64,000 nt of DNA from assembly GCF_022682495.2 (NCBI RefSeq), contig NC_071388.1, positions 175,613,622-175,677,621 of the forward strand. The letters are read 5' to 3'. Shown piece after piece: positions 59,938-64,000 of the stretch (its first letter is position 1; each line of letters starts with the position of its first letter). The translations under genes and the position numbers were made by a program. The stretch is from Desmodus rotundus. Its lineage: Eukaryota > Chordata > Mammalia > Chiroptera > Phyllostomidae. The notes beneath the pieces were generated by a model, which had not been told where the DNA came from, made no database searches, and worked only from the letters and a program-made list of their open reading frames with translations.

Positions 59938-60124
59938 AACTTAAAATATGACTCTGACTTTACTAATTCTGGTAATATGTCTTATATATAGAAGATAATC
60001 GTTTTCATGGAACTCACAGTTTATAAGAGCAAATATTACCTTACCTTTCACAGAAATAACTCCCATTTCAAAAGTCTGATTACCCACTCCCACCTGACTC
60101 CAATTGTTTTGATTCTGCCATTGT

Positions 60125-60240
60125 TTTATTTTTACTTTAATCTTTATTGTATTTTTTCCTTTACCATTTAGTCCTCTTATATCCACCTCCTCCCAGCAAT
60201 CACCTCTCTGTTGTCCGTGTCCATTGCCCCCTGTTCTTGG
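60125..60240 (-). mobile_element. L1 3' UTR fragment (reverse)
   Basis: TTATTTTTACTTTAATCTTTATTGTATTTTTTCC, accatttagtcctcttata, ctcccagcaatcacctctctg and TTGTCCGTGTCCATTG match the reverse complement of a young L1 3' UTR. It lies about 190 bases from a forward L1 fragment. Confidence 0.65.
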
Positions 60241-61330
60241 TTCCGGATATTGCACAGGGAACCCTGTAGATGCAAATGGGGGTACGTGGACAGTGACTGC
60301 AGACAGTTGGTGTTAATTCTCTCTCAAAATTGCACAAATGATTTTGAAAAAATGGAACCAGATTTTGACCAACTTAGACATTTGCAGACTGTTTTCAAAA
60401 TTTCTTTTGGCAACTGAGAAATCAGGACCACAGTAAACATTTACCTCTTTGTAGAGAGAAGAGACAGTTTCAATTTCCAAATAAGGAGGGCAAAACCAAG
60501 TATTCCGTTCTTAACCTATAGTCTGATTTGTAACATCACCTTGCAACTTTATAAGACTTTCATTTAAAATTAGTACAAAAGGTTTTTCTAAGAGTTTTTT
60601 AAAACAAAATGTACTTTTATTTCTATGTTTCTTCTTCACTTTGTCTCTAGCTCCTATTTAATATGGACTTTTTATCTCCTTTGTTTTTCTATGGCTCTCA
60701 CAAATAGTTTACATGGTGAGAAAGAGGATTTTATATGTTTATTTAGTAAATATAAAGGTCAATAAATCTAATATTTATATTTAAAAGTTAACATAAAGTT
60801 TATGAATAAATCAAGGAAAACCTCCTAATAAAACCAAGAGTTGGGCTTCATATTTTAGGTAATAAAAATAAATGTCTTCAGGAGAAATTAACTTATGTTT
60901 TTCTCCATTTTTACCCTATCATTTCTCTGCTTCCTAAACTCTAACCAGAAATAATAATAAATCAGTAAATCAAAATAACCTTACTGCAAATTGTGACTTC
61001 CTAAAGTAAGTCTCTTAGTACTTTCTCCATGTTTGCCAATCTACATTGGCAAGAAAAATTAGTAAATTTCTTAACCTAACCATTTTTTTCTTAAGAACAT
61101 TAGGGACTTTTTTTGTTTGTTTGTTTTTATTCTCTTCAATCCCCTTGTCACTATGAAGAGAGTGGAAAAAGATGAACTACAGGATTGATTCTACCATGTT
61201 TACATAACCCTTTTTACTAATGTTTAAATTCTTTATAGTCATAAGCAGGTTTATATGTTATTTTAGTAAATGTCTACAGTTACTTGTTGAAAGAATATAT
61301 CCAACATTAGAGTCAACTTAAGTATGTATT
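60241..61330. other. AT-rich stretch, nothing recognised
   Basis: No named repeat or exon. A 68-codon plus-strand frame (60211-60417) is not recognised. Confidence 0.4.
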
Positions 61331-61344
61331 TTTTATTTTACTTT

Positions 61345-61553
61345 ATAAAAAATATTTTATTTATTTATTTTTAGACAGAGGGGAAGGGGAGGAGAAAGAG
61401 AGGAAGAGAAACATCAATGTGTGGTTTCCTCTCACGTAACCACCACAGGGGACCTGGCCCACAACCCACACTTGCACCCTGACTGGGAATCAAACTAGTG
61501 ACCCTTTGGTTCACAGGCCAGTGCTCAATCCACTGAGTCACACCATCCAAGGC
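61345..61553 (-). mobile_element. VES-type SINE (reverse), intact target duplication
   Basis: Reverse full-length copy with B-box complement GACTGGGAATCAAACT (61481-61496) and head complement CCACTGAGTCACACCATCCA. The 12-base target duplication TTATTTTACTTT flanks it at 61333-61344 and 61554-61565. Confidence 0.94.
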
Positions 61554-61565
61554 TTATTTTACTTT

Positions 61566-62077
61566 TATTTTCATATTTAATACATTATTTTTTAATTGTA
61601 AAGGTAAAAGAAGAAGTTCAATCCTCCATTTATCTAAATTTAAGAATACTTCCCCAAATCTCATAATAAAAAACAGGAATGATCTTAAATGTTCAGAAAT
61701 ATATACATAATTTATTTAAATGTTTTGAAAAACTCAATTTCTTTCTAAAACTTTAATATGTACAGCTAATTAAAAGTAATAATCATTTTATAGAAAACAG
61801 TTTTAATTTTAGACAAAGAACGGTGGTATTTGTTCACAATTTTCCTCGTAAGATTACTTGCATTCCTCTTCAGTTGCCTTAAAGAAAGCACCCTTGACGA
61901 CAACAGATTAGCTGAGTGCCCGGCTTGTATTTTCACACGTCTAGTGATTGTGCCTCCAGTTCACTCAAGGAGAAAATGCACAAAACATCTTCTTAACCGT
62001 AGAGCTATATATACTCATTTTTATGTTGATAATTATTAGAAGTATATGATAACCTTTTATTTCAGAAGAGATTTGGG

Positions 62078-62079
<2 letters not shown>
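61566..62079. other. AT-rich stretch with a CpG-containing segment, nothing recognised
   Basis: 61820-62000 contains several CpGs and a 69-codon plus-strand frame (61830-62039). No recognised protein or repeat. Confidence 0.35.
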
Positions 62080-62119
<40 letters not shown>

Positions 62120-62137
62120 TATATATATATATAAACT
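62080..62137. repeat. (TA)n tract ending in a 22-base perfect palindrome
   Basis: About 18 TA units (62080-62115) run into a palindrome at 62116-62137 whose ends are AGTTTATA and TATAAACT around a TA core. The minus-strand Tyr/Ile-rich frame here (61965-62171) is this repeat translated. Confidence 0.95.
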
Positions 62138-64000
62138 CAAAGAAATATAAGATGAAGTTTCTAAAATACATTCATACACAAAAATATAAGCAACATATAA
62201 CCATGATCATATTTAAAATCTAACAATTCAACAGAGCATCTTGTGACTTACAATTGGTTATCATAATGCGTGAGATGTTGATTCTAGCATCTTCTAGGAA
62301 GCCCTGTTTTGTTTAGATATAAACAAGTGTTTAGCACAAGTAGAATGGAATCTGTAGGTGCCAGCAGGACCTACAATGGTCACATTTGTATATCACTAAG
62401 CTCATGTTTCAAGGGTAGATTCTCTTCTATGTGCTAAGACTTAAGATCTATGGGAATTTACAGGCTCCGAGAGTGCCGCAAATGTGAATGTAGAGTTCAG
62501 ACATTTGTTTTTATTTTGGGTACCAAAGTATTTATTGGTCTTTTAGGATGTTATGAGGAGAACCTAGGGAAAATAAACTCTTTGACCTTGGAAGTTTATT
62601 GAGGACTGCTTGATGGTTGATGTGCCTCACTGGCAAGCTCACACAAGAGCCTCAGAGTTCACTTGTTTGTTTGTGAAAAAGCATCAATACCATTGCTGTT
62701 CTAGTCTATGAGACATAATTTAATTAACTGAAGTGTTAATCCTACAATTTCAGGAAAAAATGCTTTGAGTTCATTGAAACAAAAAAAATGAGCAAGCATA
62801 TAACCTTAAACTCTGTGCCAATAGGGAATATAACATAAAGGCTGAGAAATGTGTTTTCAACTAGACCCTTACCAAATACTGTAGTGTAGTGAATCTGTCT
62901 TCTGTACCATCACTTAGTTTTATGGTCATTTTTCTAAGATAAAGACTTTTTTGAAAAAAAAATATTTTTCTATTATACATATTCTGGTTATAGATGTCAA
63001 ATATTTATAGGACAATTATGACTCCTTTCCATTTTAAAAATAGCTATTGAATCTCTGGTCATACATTTTGAAAATAATGGTTAAAGGAGCATATATGTGA
63101 TGTTATTATTTATTAATAGAACTGATGCAATCTAAATATCAGGATCAATAGAAATATAAGACAAAGACCAATGAGCCACAAAAGCATGTGGGGTTGGTTT
63201 AGGATACTTATTCCACATGTGTTGCTAAGCAGTAGCTCCTTCCTGAAGCTGATGCTAACTCTAGGAAGCAATTAACGTTGAAGTGACTAGAAAAAAATGT
63301 ATGAGAAGGCAATGAATCATGTCTAGGAAAAAAGCCTCATTTTTAAAGATGCTTCCTAGGATATATGGTTTACTCTAAAGCTGGAGCAATTTCAAAATAA
63401 TAATTGGTTCCATTAACAAAGGTTTCCAGGTACTTACAAGAAGCTTCAAAAATGATATCATTTAAAAGTTCACAACAGATTTCTGTCATTCTTCACATTA
63501 TGATAATACAGATATATCATTCTATCCCTCTGTGACAAAGTAGTGTCACTTTAATCTGAAGATACTATGTTTAAAAAATACAATAATCAGTGAAATGTTA
63601 ACATAAGTCACATTTCATCAATAGCACCATGCTTAATTTAAATTATTAATTTATATAAATATTTCATAACATTTAACAGTATATACAATATTACCTGTTA
63701 TAGAAACATAGGCATCATAATAAAATGACAATATTAAGCTTCCTCTTTCTATAAGAGAGGAAAATGATAAAAAATGAGCCACGATGGGAAAGGAATTTAT
63801 GGATTCTCCAGTTTAGTGTAACCACATCCAAAGCCTATAACTGAAGCAGCATATTCAGAGAACAAGCATGAACTGAACTTCCTAGAGTGAATAAGACATT
63901 GCTGGAAAAATGTTATGAGTAACCCCTTCTGGCTGCTAGGGCCAGGTGTTTGAGGAGCGTCCTCTGTGGGGACTGTATGCATCCTTTTGTTCTGACTGCC
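62138..64000. other. AT-rich stretch, nothing recognised
   Basis: No named repeat, exon or RNA gene. A 61-codon minus-strand frame at 63797-63982 is unremarkable; 63930-64000 is GC-richer and may belong to a feature cut by the window edge. Confidence 0.4.

Noticed and set aside
1..64000. HeliBat-type Helitrons, expected in vespertilionid bats
   Set aside because: No copy of the typical start or of a CTAG-ending hairpin was seen. This may hint at a non-vespertilionid host, but one window is too little to decide.
1..64000. CRISPR array, operon or other prokaryotic system
   Set aside because: No regularly spaced direct repeats with unique spacers and no tightly packed coding frames; all repeats are eukaryotic microsatellites or transposons.

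Overview
The window reads as non-coding mammalian nuclear DNA, most likely from a bat of the Yangochiroptera group. The main pointer is a set of tRNA-derived SINEs of the VES type: a head related to CCCTGGCTGGTGTGGCTCAG, a B box of the form GGTTCRATTCC, a CT-rich 3' part and an AAATAAATAAA tail. VES is a bat SINE. Young L1 3' ends, two ERV2-like solo LTRs and a deleted mariner copy fit the same picture. The base composition is AT-rich, as in a gene desert or a very large intron.

I found no exon of a known protein gene, no rRNA or tRNA gene and no CRISPR. The longest open frames (147, 140, 137 and 128 codons) lie on GC-richer repeat or unresolved blocks, or antisense to L1, and none looks like a conserved protein.

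Layout: 1-4.9 kb is AT-rich with a MER5A copy at 2.6 kb. 4.9-8.4 kb holds a reverse VES, an L1 5' region and a reverse solo LTR set beside it. 8.4-19.8 kb is mostly unresolved, with an L2 piece, an L1 3' end, a small hAT element and an exon-like block behind a TG repeat (15.0 kb). A second solo LTR of the same family lies at 19.8-20.6 kb in the opposite orientation. 21-25 kb has an old L1 3' end, two neighbouring VES copies and an LTR-like block. 26.5-31.1 kb is a nested stack of reverse-strand L1 pieces with an LTR-like insertion, followed by a long CTC/CTT microsatellite. 32-40 kb holds four VES copies, a HAL1-like piece and a GC-richer block at 34.2-35.1 kb. 40.8-43.3 kb is an unresolved GC-richer stretch. 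46-49 kb is a second stack of L1 pieces, including a small foldback at an L1 5' junction. 49.8-64 kb has a TCTA repeat, a deleted mariner, a VES copy, an LTR-like block, MIR and L2 remnants, two oppositely oriented hAT pieces, a further VES and a TA tract with a palindrome.

No genes in the window work together as a system. Its interest is in its insertion history (nesting order, target duplications, orientation) and in one candidate cryptic exon. Repeat family names come from my recall of consensus sequences, so edges are approximate unless a target-site duplication is given. I saw no convincing undescribed system.
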